Below, one piece after another: positions 29,050 through 38,724 of a stretch of DNA of 64,000 bases. The stretch's first letter is position 1, and each line of letters opens with the position of its first letter. The position numbers and the translations under genes were made by a program. The notes under the pieces were generated by a model. The model was given only the letters and a program-made list of their open reading frames with translations, was not told the DNA's origin and did not search any database. The DNA comes from Corynebacterium tapiri (GTDB lineage Bacteria; Actinomycetota; Actinomycetes; Mycobacteriales; Mycobacteriaceae): NCBI RefSeq assembly GCF_006334925.1, contig NZ_VDHJ01000012.1:28399-92398 (forward strand), written 5' to 3'.

Positions 29050-30630
29050 TTAGGAGTTCAAACCGAACTGCCCGGTCGCAGCCGGGGACAGGTTGCGGTA
29101 GACGTGCTTGTGCTCCTGGTACTCGGCCAGGCCAGTCGGGCCCAGCTCGCGGCCATTGCCCGAGCACTTGTATCCGCCCCACTCTGCCTGCGGCAGGTAG
29201 GGGTGGAAGTCGTTGATCCAAATCGTGCCGTGGCGCAGTCCGCGGGCTACGCGCTCTGCCTTGCCGGCGTCCTCGGTCCATACCGCACCAGCTAGGCCGT
29301 ATTCGGTGTCGTTGGCGATCTGAATGGCCTCGTCCTCGGTGGAGAAGGTCTCGACCGTGACGGTCGGGCCGAAGGCCTCCTCGTAGATGCAGTCGAGCTT
29401 CTCATTGCCCGCATCGATGACGGTGGGCAGGTAGAAGTAACCCTTGCTGAGGTCGGTCTCACCGGTGCCGTGGGCGGAGTCGTTGTCCTCGGCGGTGGCA
29501 ATGCGCCCCCCGGTGAGGATCGTCGCACCCTGTTCGCGGGCCTTGTCCACGTAGGAAGCGACCTTGTTGCGGTGCTCCTCGGAGATCAGCGGTCCGGTCT
29601 CGGCGACGGAGTCGGTCGGGCCACCGATCTTGATGTTGTTGACGCGCGTGACCAGTGCGTCAACGAACTTGTCCTGGATGGACTCCTCGACGATGAGGCG
29701 AGAACCAGCCGAGCAGACCTGTCCGGAGTGGAAGAATGCCGCGGTCAGGGCATTATCCAGGGCGGCGTCGAAGTCGGCGTCGGCGAAGACCACGTTCGGG
29801 TTCTTACCGCCGAGCTCCAGGGCGGTGCGCTTGATGGTCTCGGCGGCGTTGCGGGCGATGATGCGGCCGGTTTCCAAGCCACCGGTGAAGGACACCATGT
29901 CGACGTCCTCATGGGTGGACAGCGGGTTGCCACACTCGGCTCCGGCGCCGGTAATCAGGTTGGCCACGCCGTCGGGAAGCCCGGCATCCTTGAACACGCG
30001 CATGAGCAGCATCGCGGTGTGCGGAGTGAGCTCTGCCTGCTTGAGCACGAAAGTGTTGCCGGCCGCGATGGCGGGAGCGACCTTCCAGGAGACCTGGAGC
30101 AGGGGATAGTTCCACGGGGTGATCAGTGCGCACACGCCTACGGGTTCGGAATCGATGCGGGAACGGACGTTCTCATCGCCCGGGTCCACAACGCGTCCTG
30201 CCTGATGGGAAGCCAGCGTGCCAAAGTAATCAAAGGCGCCGGCGATGTCGTCCATGTCGGCTTCCGACTCCTCGAGGCGCTTGCCCGTATCGGCAGACTC
30301 GGCGGCGGCGAACACGTCTTTGTGCTCGCGGATAGCGTCGGCAACGCGCACGAGGATCTTTCCGCGCTCGATAGCCGGGGTGGCGGACCAGGAGCCCTCG
30401 TCGAACGTGCGACGAGCGACGGCAATCGCACGGATAGTGTCTTCCTCCGCGGCCTCGGACACGGTGCCAACGGTGGTGCCATCCGCAGGGCAGACAATCG
30501 TGCGCGTGTTGCCGGAGGCTGCGGCCTCCCACTGGCCATCAATAAACAGTGACTTGGGCGAGCCACCGGTATGAACGCCGTCGAGAAGCGCGGCCTCGGC
30601 GGGATTGAACAGTAAATTCTGCGTGCTCAT
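29050..30630 (-). CDS. betB: Betaine-aldehyde dehydrogenase
   Basis: A 526-residue aldehyde dehydrogenase. CALITPWNYPLLQVSWK forms part of the cofactor site, LELGGKNP carries the general base, and HSGQVCSAGSRL carries the nucleophilic Cys. Its assignment to betaine aldehyde (to glycine betaine, NAD+) rests on context: betT lies 52 nt upstream on the same strand and betA is divergent. It ends at the bidirectional terminator. Product is cytoplasmic, in the osmoprotectant pathway. Sequence alone would allow other aldehydes. Confidence 0.85.
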   Translation of the reverse strand: MSTQNLLFNPAEAALLDGVHTGGSPKSLFIDGQWEAAASGNTRTIVCPADGTTVGTVSEAAEEDTIRAIAVARRTFDEGSWSATPAIERGKILVRVADAIREHKDVFAAAESADTGKRLEESEADMDDIAGAFDYFGTLASHQAGRVVDPGDENVRSRIDSEPVGVCALITPWNYPLLQVSWKVAPAIAAGNTFVLKQAELTPHTAMLLMRVFKDAGLPDGVANLITGAGAECGNPLSTHEDVDMVSFTGGLETGRIIARNAAETIKRTALELGGKNPNVVFADADFDAALDNALTAAFFHSGQVCSAGSRLIVEESIQDKFVDALVTRVNNIKIGGPTDSVAETGPLISEEHRNKVASYVDKAREQGATILTGGRIATAEDNDSAHGTGETDLSKGYFYLPTVIDAGNEKLDCIYEEAFGPTVTVETFSTEDEAIQIANDTEYGLAGAVWTEDAGKAERVARGLRHGTIWINDFHPYLPQAEWGGYKCSGNGRELGPTGLAEYQEHKHVYRNLSPAATGQFGLNS

Positions 30631-30682
30631 GTTTGTGACAATCCTTTCTAGCCATTAACGGCTGATTGCGAACGCGGCCATT

Positions 30683-32893
30683 CTAGTGATCCTGGCTCCA
30701 CGTGCGCTCCGGCTCCGCGCCATCGGAAAGATCAGAGGATCCCTCGGGGGCCTGCAGGTGCAGGAAGGCGAGATGGCGCTCGTAGAGGTCGAGAACGTTG
30801 TTGATGAGCTGATCGTGGGTGTAGCCGTAGACGTTGTAACCCAGCGAACCGGTGTGGCCGAAGACCTCCAGGCGGAAGTACTCCTTCGGTCCCTCTTCCT
30901 CGATGAACTCGGGGAGCTCGCAGGCGACGGGGAAAAGCTGGTAGCGGAAATCGCGCTCCCCCGCGAGCTTGATGGTCAGATCCAGGTGCGGCAGGTTGGT
31001 CTCCTCCAGATCGGAGGTGAGCAGGTGCGCGTTGTAACCGCGCCCCAGCAGCTCGTGGGTGACCTCCTCCAGGGCAGGAGCAGCGATCTCGGTGGTGTAG
31101 CTGCGCATTTCCTCCCGGCTGGGAACCGAGTTGGCGCGGTCGAGACGCTGCTTCCAATCGCCCGCAGAGCCATCGGTCACGCGACTGGTCAGCGCGCTCT
31201 GCAGAGCAGACCTGGTGGCATCGGCGTGGACCGACTCCAGGCGCAGGGACTTAATCAGGGAGAACATCACCATGTAAATGACAAAGGCGAACGGCAGGCC
31301 CATGACCACGGTGGCGGACTGGACGGTACTGATGCCGTCGAGCTGCAGGAGCGCGAGAGTAAGCACACCAACGGTGACCGACCAGAAGATGCGCAGCCAG
31401 CGCGAACCATCCTGGCGACTGTCAGTAATCACGGAGGTGAAATTGGACATCACCAGTGCGCCCGAATCGGCCGAGGTGATGTACAACAGCAGACCGATCA
31501 GGGTGGTGAGGATGATCAGGAAGGTCGAACCCGGGAAGAGATTCAACATGTCGTAGAAGCCCTGTTCCGGGAAGTTCACTGCGTTTTCGGTGAACTCTGG
31601 GTAATCACCCGAGCGGACCAGGTCCAGGGCGGTGTTGCCGAAGAAGGACATCCACATCAGGGTGAACAGGAACGGGAAGGTCAGCGTGCCAAAGACGAAC
31701 TGACGCAGCGTGCGACCGCGGGAGATGCGTGCCAGGAATAGACCAACAAAGGTTGCCCACGCGATCCACCACGCCCAGAAAAACAGAGTCCAGGTCTGCA
31801 GCCAGTCATTAGCCGCGGCCGGATCCTCCACATAGGCATAGCTTTCCATCGTCCACGACGCGAAGGTGGACACATAGTCGCCGATATTGACCACGATGGC
31901 GTTGAACAGGTGAGCGGTCTTACCCACGATGACGATGTAGACCATAAGCCCGATGGCGAGGTAGACATTCAACTCCGAAAGCAGGCGAATGCCCTTGTCC
32001 ACGCCGGACACAGCCGACAGCGTTGCCACCGCCACGGCAAAGACCACCAGCGCAGCTTGCAACCCGGTGCCTTGCTCGACGCCGAAGATGAGGTGGATGC
32101 CGTAGGAGAGCTGCACAATGCCGATGCCGAGGCTGGCGACGACGCCGAAGACGGTGCCGAGCATGGCGGCCACATCCACGGTGTCGCCGATGATGCCGTG
32201 AATGCGCCGGCCGAACAGCGGGTACAAGGCGGAGCGGATCGCCAGGGGCATGTTGAGGCGGTAGGCGAAATAGCCAAAGGCCATGCCCATGAGCGCGTAG
32301 AGTGCCCAGCCGGTGATGCCATAGTGGAACATCGCGTAGACCACGGCGTCCTTGGCGGCCTGGACGCTTTCTGGGTCACCTGTGGGCGGGGCGACGAACA
32401 TGGTCACTGGCTCGGCCACGGCAAAGAACATCAGGTCCACGCCGATGCCCGCGGCAAAGAGCATGGACACCCAGGAAAACGTGCTGAACTTCGGGCGGGA
32501 ATGATCGGGGCCAAGGCGAATCGACCCGAACTTGGAAAACGCAATAAAGATGACAAAGACAACCGCGGCGGTGGCGGTGAGGATGTAGAACCAACCCAGG
32601 TTGGTGGCGATCCAGCTGGTGACATGACCGAGCGTGGTGGCGGCGTGTTCGGGAACCAACCCGGCATAGGCAGCCACGAAGAGGATCAAGATGCTCGAGG
32701 CGATAAAGACTGGCCAGTTAGTGGCTGGGGTGGGCACCTGGTCAGAGCCGACTTCGTGGCCGGTCTCTGCCTTGTACGTGCCCACCAGGGCGCGGAGCTT
32801 GAATCTTGAGCGGTCGCGCTCGTTGGTGCGTCGCTGCTGGGCGGGGACGGTTTTCGTGATCGATTGTTCATCATCAGGCGAAGCCGTCGTCAC
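30683..32893 (-). CDS. betT: BCCT family choline transporter
   Basis: About 736 residues. An N-terminal hydrophilic stretch of about 75 residues is followed by twelve membrane segments with the BCCT signature region WLQTWTLFFWAWWIAWATFVGLFLARISRGRT. A long cytoplasmic C-terminal domain of about 180 residues ends it, as in osmoregulated BetT. It would import choline for BetA and BetB. The start is GTG 32893 (VTTASPDD) with GGAAGGAG spaced 8 nt. The frame extends to 32932, but that would put the ribosome-binding site inside the gene. It heads a betT-betB operon, divergent from betA. Confidence 0.88.
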   Translation of the reverse strand: MTTASPDDEQSITKTVPAQQRRTNERDRSRFKLRALVGTYKAETGHEVGSDQVPTPATNWPVFIASSILILFVAAYAGLVPEHAATTLGHVTSWIATNLGWFYILTATAAVVFVIFIAFSKFGSIRLGPDHSRPKFSTFSWVSMLFAAGIGVDLMFFAVAEPVTMFVAPPTGDPESVQAAKDAVVYAMFHYGITGWALYALMGMAFGYFAYRLNMPLAIRSALYPLFGRRIHGIIGDTVDVAAMLGTVFGVVASLGIGIVQLSYGIHLIFGVEQGTGLQAALVVFAVAVATLSAVSGVDKGIRLLSELNVYLAIGLMVYIVIVGKTAHLFNAIVVNIGDYVSTFASWTMESYAYVEDPAAANDWLQTWTLFFWAWWIAWATFVGLFLARISRGRTLRQFVFGTLTFPFLFTLMWMSFFGNTALDLVRSGDYPEFTENAVNFPEQGFYDMLNLFPGSTFLIILTTLIGLLLYITSADSGALVMSNFTSVITDSRQDGSRWLRIFWSVTVGVLTLALLQLDGISTVQSATVVMGLPFAFVIYMVMFSLIKSLRLESVHADATRSALQSALTSRVTDGSAGDWKQRLDRANSVPSREEMRSYTTEIAAPALEEVTHELLGRGYNAHLLTSDLEETNLPHLDLTIKLAGERDFRYQLFPVACELPEFIEEEGPKEYFRLEVFGHTGSLGYNVYGYTHDQLINNVLDLYERHLAFLHLQAPEGSSDLSDGAEPERTWSQDH

Positions 32894-32990
32894 TACTAAC
32901 ACTCCTTCCGGATGATTGTGGCGTGAGACCACCCAAGGCGCGCCCGGGTGGGAAGGCGGTGCACAGCTCGCCTTCTCGATTGCTCCTTAA

Positions 32991-33063
32991 ACCCTAGGGG
33001 CCTCGCAAAAGTGGGGGTAGCGATTAGGGGAGGTGGAATCCAAAGTCAATAGGCGCCTAGGGT
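32991..33063. promoter_or_regulatory. Inverted repeat in the betT/betA divergent promoter region
   Basis: ACCCTAGGGGCCT (32991-33003) and AGGCGCCTAGGGT (33051-33063) are reverse complements at 12 of 13 positions, separated by 47 bp. Spaced operators like this could bind one regulator at both promoters. No BetI-type TetR gene is nearby. Functional role is inferred. Confidence 0.4.
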
Positions 33064-33122
33064 GGATGGAGTTGAATAACCGCACATTCTCAATCTGGAC
33101 ACGAAGGGTGGAAGAAGTTTTC

Positions 33123-34889
33123 ATGGGCTTTTTCAAGCGGAAGAAGGGCAATAAGAACGTCACTGATGAAGTCAGTGACGTTGTTGTCGTTGGCGGTGGT
33201 TCCGCAGGTTCAGTCATTGCCGCGCGCCTGACCGAGGACCCGGATACCCGCGTGGTGGTCCTGGAAGCCGGCCGTGAGGATTCCCTCTGGGACCTGTTTA
33301 TCCACATGCCCTCGGCATTCTCCTTCCCGATCGGCGCGAAGAACTACGACTGGATGTACGAGTCCGAGCCCGAGCCCGAAATGAATGGCCGTCGCGTTTA
33401 CCACGCACGTGGCAAGGTGCTGGGCGGATCCTCGTCCATCAACGGCATGATCTTCCAGCGCGGTAATCCCATGGATTACGAGAAGTGGGGCAAGAACCCT
33501 GGCATGGAGCACTGGGACTTCGCCCACTGCCTGCCGTACTTCAAGAAGATGGAGACCGCTGCTGGTTCTGAGAAGAACGATCCGCGTCGTGGCCACGACG
33601 GACCGCTCTTCCTTTCCCGTGGCCCAGCCGTCAGCCCGCTGTTCCAGACCCTGTTCAAGTCTGTGCAGCAGGCCGGCTACAAGCTGACCAATGACGTCAA
33701 TGGCTACCGCCAGGAGGGCTTTGCGCCCTTCGACCGCAACATCAAGCACGGCAGCCGCCAGTCCGCGGCCCGCGCCTACCTGCACCCGAACATGGATCGC
33801 GACAACCTTGAGGTCCGCACCCGCGCCATGACCACCAAGGTCCTGTTCGAGGGCACCAAGGCCGTGGGCGTGGAGTACGAGTGGAAGGGCCAGAAGCGCC
33901 GCATCTTTGCCGATAAGGTCGTCCTGTCCGCGGGTGCCATCAACACCCCGCAGTTGCTGCAGGTTTCCGGTGTGGGTAACCGCGAGCACCTCGAATCTTT
34001 GGGCATCGACGTGGTCAAGCACCTGCCCGGTGTGGGTGAGAATCTCCAGGACCACCTCGAGGTCTACATCCAGTACGAGACCACCAAGTCGGTCGACTCC
34101 TCCCAGCCCTACCTGGACAAGTGGCGTTGGCCGCTCATGGGCCTGCAGTGGCTGACCACCAAGCGTGGCCCGGTCGCGACCTCCCACTTCGAGGCCGGCG
34201 GATTCGTTCGCTCGAACGACGACGAGCCCTACCCGAACCTCATGTTCCACTTCCTGCCTCTGGCGGTGCGTTACGACGGTCAAAAGGCCGACGTCAAGCA
34301 CGGTTTCCAGTGGCATGTCGGCCCGATGTTCTCGGATACCAAGGGCTACGTGCGCATTAAGAGCGCCGACATCCACGAGAAGCCGGCCATCCTGTTCAAC
34401 TACCTGCGCACCGACCAAGACCGCCGCGAGTGGGTCGAGGCCGTGCGCGTGGCCCGCCAGCTGCTGGACACCGAGGCCATGGCCGAGATCGGCGCCCAGG
34501 AGTTCAGCCCGGGCAACGACGTCCAGACCGACGAGGAGATCCTGGAGTGGGTCCGCAATGATGGCGAGACCGCACTGCACCCGTCCTGCACCACCAAGAT
34601 GGGAACCCAGGACGACGAGATGGCCGTTGTCGACCCCGAAACCATGCAGGTCTGGGGAGTGGATGGCCTGTACATTGCCGACGCCGGAGTGTTCCCAAGC
34701 GTGCCCAACGGCAACATCTATGCCCCGACCATGATGGTGGGCGAGAAGGCGGCCGACCTCATCGCCGGAAAGAAGCCGCTGCCGGCAGAAAACCACGTGT
34801 GGTACAAGGCCGGCGAGGGTATGCCGCTCTATGCCGAGGGGGAGCCGGTTCGCGATCACAAGAACTTCATCCCGGGCGCGGAGCGCTAA
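33123..34889 (+). CDS. betA: Choline dehydrogenase (GMC oxidoreductase)
   Basis: About 588 residues, an FAD-dependent GMC-family enzyme converting choline to betaine aldehyde. The dinucleotide motif [16 protein letters not shown] begins near residue 22. The GMC signatures [20 protein letters not shown] and [17 protein letters not shown] are both present. The active-site His region is HPSCTTKMG, with the closing [19 protein letters not shown]. The start is ATG 33123 with GGTGGAAGAAG in front. A basic N-terminal peptide (FFKRKKGNK) precedes the FAD fold. It is divergent from betT-betB, with which it forms the choline-to-betaine pathway. Confidence 0.88.
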   Translation: MGFFKRKKGNKNVTDEVSDVVVVGGGSAGSVIAARLTEDPDTRVVVLEAGREDSLWDLFIHMPSAFSFPIGAKNYDWMYESEPEPEMNGRRVYHARGKVLGGSSSINGMIFQRGNPMDYEKWGKNPGMEHWDFAHCLPYFKKMETAAGSEKNDPRRGHDGPLFLSRGPAVSPLFQTLFKSVQQAGYKLTNDVNGYRQEGFAPFDRNIKHGSRQSAARAYLHPNMDRDNLEVRTRAMTTKVLFEGTKAVGVEYEWKGQKRRIFADKVVLSAGAINTPQLLQVSGVGNREHLESLGIDVVKHLPGVGENLQDHLEVYIQYETTKSVDSSQPYLDKWRWPLMGLQWLTTKRGPVATSHFEAGGFVRSNDDEPYPNLMFHFLPLAVRYDGQKADVKHGFQWHVGPMFSDTKGYVRIKSADIHEKPAILFNYLRTDQDRREWVEAVRVARQLLDTEAMAEIGAQEFSPGNDVQTDEEILEWVRNDGETALHPSCTTKMGTQDDEMAVVDPETMQVWGVDGLYIADAGVFPSVPNGNIYAPTMMVGEKAADLIAGKKPLPAENHVWYKAGEGMPLYAEGEPVRDHKNFIPGAER

Positions 34890-35011
34890 CCCGTTGCGCA
34901 GGGGCGTCGAAAAGCACAATCCCGACTCCCCAATATCCGACCGAAAAGGGCATACTAGAAAGTGCACAATGGCTGGCTTAGCCGGCCGCGTTCAACGAGA
35001 GGACACAGACC

Positions 35012-36046
35012 ATGCCTATCGCCACCCCTGAGGTGTACCAAGAGATGCTCGACCGGGCTAAGCAGGGCGGTTTCGCCTACCCGGCCATCAACTGCACCTC
35101 CTCTGAGACGATCAATGCAGCGCTGAAGGGCTTTGCGGATGCCGAGTCTGACGGCATCATCCAGTTCTCGACCGGTGGCGCCGCATTCGGTTCTGGCCTG
35201 AACGTGAAGAACATGGTGGCCGGTGCCCGCAACCTCGCCGCCTTCGCGCACGAGGCTGCCAAGCACTACGGCGTGAACGTCGCTCTGCACACCGACCACT
35301 GCCAGAAGGAAGTTCTGGACGAGTACGTCCGCCCGCTGCTGGCCATCTCCCAGGAGCGCGTCGACCGCGGCGAGCTTCCCCTGTTCCAGTCCCACATGTG
35401 GGATGGTTCCGCAATTCCGATCGACGAGAACCTCGAGATCGCTCAGGAGCTGCTGGCCAAGGCTAAGGCCGCCAACATCATCCTCGAGGTCGAGATCGGC
35501 GTCGTCGGCGGTGAAGAGGACGGCGTAGAGGCCAAGGCTGGCGCCAACCTGTACACCTCCGACGTGGACTTTGAGAAGACCATCGACGCCCTGGGCACCG
35601 GCGAGAACGGCCGTTACCTGCTGGCTGCAACCTTCGGCAACGTGCACGGCGTGTACAAGCCGGGCAACGTGAAGCTGCGCCCGGAGGTCCTCAAGATGGG
35701 CCAGGACGTCGCTGTGAAGAAGCTCGGCCTGGAGGCCGGCGCTCAGCCGTTCGACTTCGTCTTCCACGGTGGCTCCGGCTCCGAGAAGGAGAAGATCGAG
35801 GAGGCCCTGACCTACGGCGTCATCAAGATGAACGTGGACACCGATACGCAGTACGCCTTCACCCGTCCGGTCGTCTCCCACATGTTTGAGAACTACAACG
35901 GCGTTCTCAAGATCGACGGCGAAGTGGGCAACAAGAAGGTCTACGACCCGCGTTCCTACATGAAGAAGGCCGAGCAGGGCATGTCCGAGCGCGTCGTCGA
36001 GGCGTGCCAGGACCTGCACTCCGTGGGTAAGTCTGTAACCAAGTAG
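35012..36046 (+). CDS. fba: Fructose-bisphosphate aldolase, class II
   Basis: A 344-residue zinc-dependent aldolase that splits fructose-1,6-bisphosphate in glycolysis. Metal and substrate motifs visible are ALHTDHCQKE, SHMWDGSAIPIDENLEIA, EVEIGVVGGEEDG, FGNVHGVYKPGNVKL and FHGGSGSEKEKIEEAL. Ribosome-binding site GAGAGGACA. Transcribed alone, with a 122-bp upstream gap after betA. Length and motifs are those of the long-chain (E. coli FbaA) class II type. Confidence 0.97.
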   Translation: MPIATPEVYQEMLDRAKQGGFAYPAINCTSSETINAALKGFADAESDGIIQFSTGGAAFGSGLNVKNMVAGARNLAAFAHEAAKHYGVNVALHTDHCQKEVLDEYVRPLLAISQERVDRGELPLFQSHMWDGSAIPIDENLEIAQELLAKAKAANIILEVEIGVVGGEEDGVEAKAGANLYTSDVDFEKTIDALGTGENGRYLLAATFGNVHGVYKPGNVKLRPEVLKMGQDVAVKKLGLEAGAQPFDFVFHGGSGSEKEKIEEALTYGVIKMNVDTDTQYAFTRPVVSHMFENYNGVLKIDGEVGNKKVYDPRSYMKKAEQGMSERVVEACQDLHSVGKSVTK

Positions 36047-36065
36047 GCCGCGGGGGTCTGGCCGC

Positions 36066-36071
36066 TAAGCT
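36066..36071 (+). promoter_or_regulatory. -10 TAAGCT, leaderless start of the FUSC gene
   Basis: TAAGCT ends 8 nt before ATG 36080 and there is no Shine-Dalgarno. This favours ATG 36080 over the in-frame GTG 36074. Confidence 0.45.
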
Positions 36072-36079
36072 AAGTGGCC

Positions 36080-37258
36080 ATGGAACCCCGGCGACGTATT
36101 TCCACACGGCAACGACTTGCCGTGATCGACCGCTCCCTGCAATCCCGCCTCACCCGCTTACGAAAGCGGTGGTTATCGGTGGTGCAGGTGGCGGTCGCTT
36201 CTGGTTTGGCGTTCTATGTGGCCCAGCTCCTCTGGGGCCATGCCACCCCGTTCTTTGCGCCGATTACCTCGATCATCGTCATCGGTTTCTCCGGCGGAGA
36301 GCGCGTCAAGCGCGCCCTGGAGATGTCCTTCGCCTGCGTGCTGGGCGTGCTCATCGGCGACCTCTTGCTGTACGTGTTGGGCACGGGCCTGGAGCCTTGG
36401 CACATCACGCTCATGGTGGGCGTGGCCTATGCACTGGCGTCGTTCCTGTCCAACTCCCAGCTCGTGGCTAACCAGGTGGCCATCGGTACGGTGCTCATCG
36501 CAACGATCTTGCGCCCGGATGCTGACGTCACTGGTATCGACCGCACCCTCGACGCCTTCGTCGGCTCGGTGATCGGTCTACTGGTCGTCGCACTCATCCC
36601 GTCATCCGCGCTCGGGGAGGCCCGGCAGAAGGTGGCCAATCTCCTGGCGTTGCAGTCGTCTGTGCTTCACGACGTCGCCGAAGGCCTGTCCACCTCAGAC
36701 CCCGATTTGATCGCCGAGGCCCTGCGCCAGGTGCGTAGCTCGCAGTCCAACGTGGACGCCATGGTCACCGCGGCGAAAAGCAGCTTGGAATCAACCAAGA
36801 TCTCTCCGTTGATGTGGGGATCGCGCAGATACGCCCGCTCAATCGGGCGCGTGCTCATCCCGGCGGACAATACGGTGCGCACCGCGCGCGTGCTCGCACG
36901 TCGGGCGTATGTGCTCACTGCGGACAAGGACTCGGCCACACAGAAGCAGATCGAGCTCATCGACGAACTCGGCGACATCGCTTACTCGCTCTCGCTGGTG
37001 TTTCAGGCCAAGTCGACCGCCCAGGAGGCCGCTGAGATTCCCGACCTAGTTCGCCGCCTGCGCGTCGTGGGAGCCGAGCTGGACATGTCAGTGGCGGGCG
37101 AGAACCCTGTGCTCTCCAACTATGCGTTGCTGGCGCAGAGCCGCTCCTACGTGGCAGACCTACTGCAGGTTTGCGGTATGTCGCACGACTCCGCGGTTGC
37201 CGTCTTAGCACCAACCACGGACACTCCCGCTGTGCCGCCGGAAGTATGGGAGCCGTAA
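36080..37258 (+). CDS. FUSC/aromatic acid exporter family membrane protein
   Basis: About 392 residues. The N-terminus is basic (RRRISTRQR). Five or six membrane segments at about residues 30-175 include the FUSC-type AVASGLAFYVAQLLWGHATPFFAPITSIIVIG with GGERVKRALEM. A long cytoplasmic helical half follows. Relatives export aromatic carboxylates or are of unknown function. Transcribed separately from fba, 33 nt downstream of it. Substrate unknown. Confidence 0.75.
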   Translation: MEPRRRISTRQRLAVIDRSLQSRLTRLRKRWLSVVQVAVASGLAFYVAQLLWGHATPFFAPITSIIVIGFSGGERVKRALEMSFACVLGVLIGDLLLYVLGTGLEPWHITLMVGVAYALASFLSNSQLVANQVAIGTVLIATILRPDADVTGIDRTLDAFVGSVIGLLVVALIPSSALGEARQKVANLLALQSSVLHDVAEGLSTSDPDLIAEALRQVRSSQSNVDAMVTAAKSSLESTKISPLMWGSRRYARSIGRVLIPADNTVRTARVLARRAYVLTADKDSATQKQIELIDELGDIAYSLSLVFQAKSTAQEAAEIPDLVRRLRVVGAELDMSVAGENPVLSNYALLAQSRSYVADLLQVCGMSHDSAVAVLAPTTDTPAVPPEVWEP

Positions 37259-37303
37259 AGAGCGGAGTCTGATTGGGGGCGGGTATCGGCCGGAACTCGC
37301 ATG

Positions 37304-37343
37304 TGGTCGACCGGAAACCAAACAGGCCTCTTCCGGTCGACCA
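37304..37343. repeat. Hairpin repeat, copy 1
   Basis: TGGTCGACCGGAA (37304-37316) and TTCCGGTCGACCA (37331-37343) form a perfect 13-bp stem with a 14-nt loop beginning ACCAAAC. It is the twin of the hairpin at 37399, 95 bp further on. Confidence 0.8.
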
Positions 37344-37398
37344 GGGCTGGGGATGATGCGCCTAAAATCCCAGGTCGCGATCCATCCATGGGTGTTCG

Positions 37399-37438
37399 TG
37401 GTCGACCGGAAACTAAACGGTTTTCTTCCGGTCGACCA
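37399..37438. repeat. Hairpin repeat, copy 2
   Basis: The same 13-bp stem as copy 1 with a diverged 14-nt loop (ACTAAACGGTTTTC). Both copies lie between the convergent FUSC and DUF2382 genes. This is a REP/BIME-like arrangement. Confidence 0.8.
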
Positions 37439-37464
37439 GGCCCCAAAAACCACGCAAGGCAAAA

Positions 37465-37495
37465 GCCCCGGTTCCCTTGGGGAGGGAATCGGGGC
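37465..37495 (-). terminator. Terminator of the DUF2382 gene
   Basis: GCCCCGATTCCC and GGGAACCGGGGC (minus strand) form a 12-bp stem with one G-T pair, followed by TTTTG on that strand. Confidence 0.85.
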
Positions 37496-37523
37496 TTAGT
37501 GCGAGGAGAGATCTAAGAAGTGA

Positions 37524-38387
37524 TTACTTCTTGCGCTCGATGTCCTCGGTGCCGGTGGTGTCGATGCGCTCCTTGGCAACGGTCTCGGAAACACGCTCGG
37601 TGTCCTGGACGGTCTCCTTGTTCAGGTTGACCTTCTCTACCGGGACGGTCTCCTTGGAGACGTTCACGCGCTCCTCGTGCAGGGTGACGGAAGCCTCTTC
37701 CTCACCGATGCGACCGTTGTAGTTGGCAGCCTCGTCAGCGGAGATCGGGGTGCGCTCGACGGAAACCTCTTCGCGCTGAACCGGAACCTCGACGGTCTCG
37801 GTCTCGTTGACGACGTACTTGCGCAGCTTGACCTCACCAGCGCCAACGCGCTCCTTGTTGACGTTCAGGCGCTCCTCGGAACGGATGATCTCACCGTCGT
37901 TGTTGGTGTGGACGTCGCGGTCAGCGGCAGCGTGGCGGTCAGCCTCGACGCGACGCTCGGTCTCAACCTCGCGCTCGCGGTCAGCACCGGCAACGCCAGC
38001 GCCTGCGACACCAGCACCGGCACCTGCAACGCCAGCGTTGCGACGGTGGTCGGTGTAGGAGGTGCGGTTCTCAGCGCGGTCCAGACCGTAGTGGCGGTAC
38101 AGGTTCTCCTGCTCCTCGTTGGACAGGTGAGCGTCGGCGTCGACGTTCGGAGCATCCTTGATGCGGTCCTTCGGGAAGGCCAGACGCAGCTCCTCGCCGT
38201 TCAGGTCGTGGCCGCGCAGCGGAACCAGGGAGGAACCCAGGCCGAAGAGACCGTGGTTGACCTCGATGAAGTCCGGCTGTCCGGAGGTGTCGTTGATGTA
38301 AACCTCGTTGACCTTGCCCAGCTTCTCGCCGTCAGCGTCGTATGCGGTTGCCTCGAGCAGCTCGCGGATCTCGTGGTTAGTAGCCAT
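37524..38387 (-). CDS. PRC-barrel and DUF2382 domain stress-type protein
   Basis: A 287-residue, very hydrophilic protein. Residues 1-80 form a PRC-barrel-like domain (ATAYDADGEKLGKVNEVYIND). Residues 115-135 are a small Ala/Gly/Val repeat (AGVAGAG units), and residues 160-285 are a DUF2382 domain with alternating charged motifs (RSEERLNVNKERVGAGEVKLRK, VPVQREEVSVERTPI). Proteins of this type are linked to general stress in actinobacteria and Deinococcus. Glu and Arg dominate and Cys is absent. A terminator follows. A long 5' region with a GlxR-type site lies upstream. Confidence 0.82.
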   Translation of the reverse strand: MATNHEIRELLEATAYDADGEKLGKVNEVYINDTSGQPDFIEVNHGLFGLGSSLVPLRGHDLNGEELRLAFPKDRIKDAPNVDADAHLSNEEQENLYRHYGLDRAENRTSYTDHRRNAGVAGAGAGVAGAGVAGADREREVETERRVEADRHAAADRDVHTNNDGEIIRSEERLNVNKERVGAGEVKLRKYVVNETETVEVPVQREEVSVERTPISADEAANYNGRIGEEEASVTLHEERVNVSKETVPVEKVNLNKETVQDTERVSETVAKERIDTTGTEDIERKK

Positions 38388-38724
38388 TTGTTAGTTCCTT
38401 CCGTTGGTGCTTCCGGTAATCCCGAAAGCGGTGAAAGTTGTCATGAGGTCGCGGTGCAATTCCGTGACCAACAACACTCACGGTAGGCACGTTTGCGCGA
38501 TCGTGCACATGTAGACGTGTCAACAAACAAGCAGGGGGTGGAAGGTTATGGCACGCGCTCGAACTCTTCGGTATAAGGTTGCCGGGCCGAAACTTCAGGG
38601 GTGCTGAACTGGCATTTTGTTGAGCCTTCAGTAAGCCCTCAGTTTTGTGTAACTAACGCGCCTGTCTCGCTCCGATTACATTTATGCATCATTGGGGGGT
38701 TATGTGAGATACATCACATGCGCG
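38388..38724. other. 337-bp regulatory gap upstream of the DUF2382 gene
   Basis: No gene is supported. On the minus strand it holds TTGACA at 38523-38518 without a well-placed -10. It also holds a perfect GlxR-type site at 38703-38718. A 19-codon ORF at 38548-38607 on the plus strand has GGGGGTGGAAGG upstream but no recognisable product. Such a long upstream region suggests a long leader, a small RNA, or a lost gene. Confidence 0.4.
38703..38718. promoter_or_regulatory. Perfect GlxR/CRP-type site
   Basis: TGTGA-GATACA-TCACA matches all ten conserved positions of the CRP/GlxR consensus, extended to ATGTGA/TCACAT. It lies 7 bp past the end of the gene at 38725 and 316 bp upstream of the DUF2382 gene, the only obvious target. 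Confidence 0.65.

Noticed and set aside
33210..34967. 585-codon open frame antisense to betA
   Set aside because: Leu/Val/His-rich mirror of a conserved enzyme gene and no ribosome-binding site.
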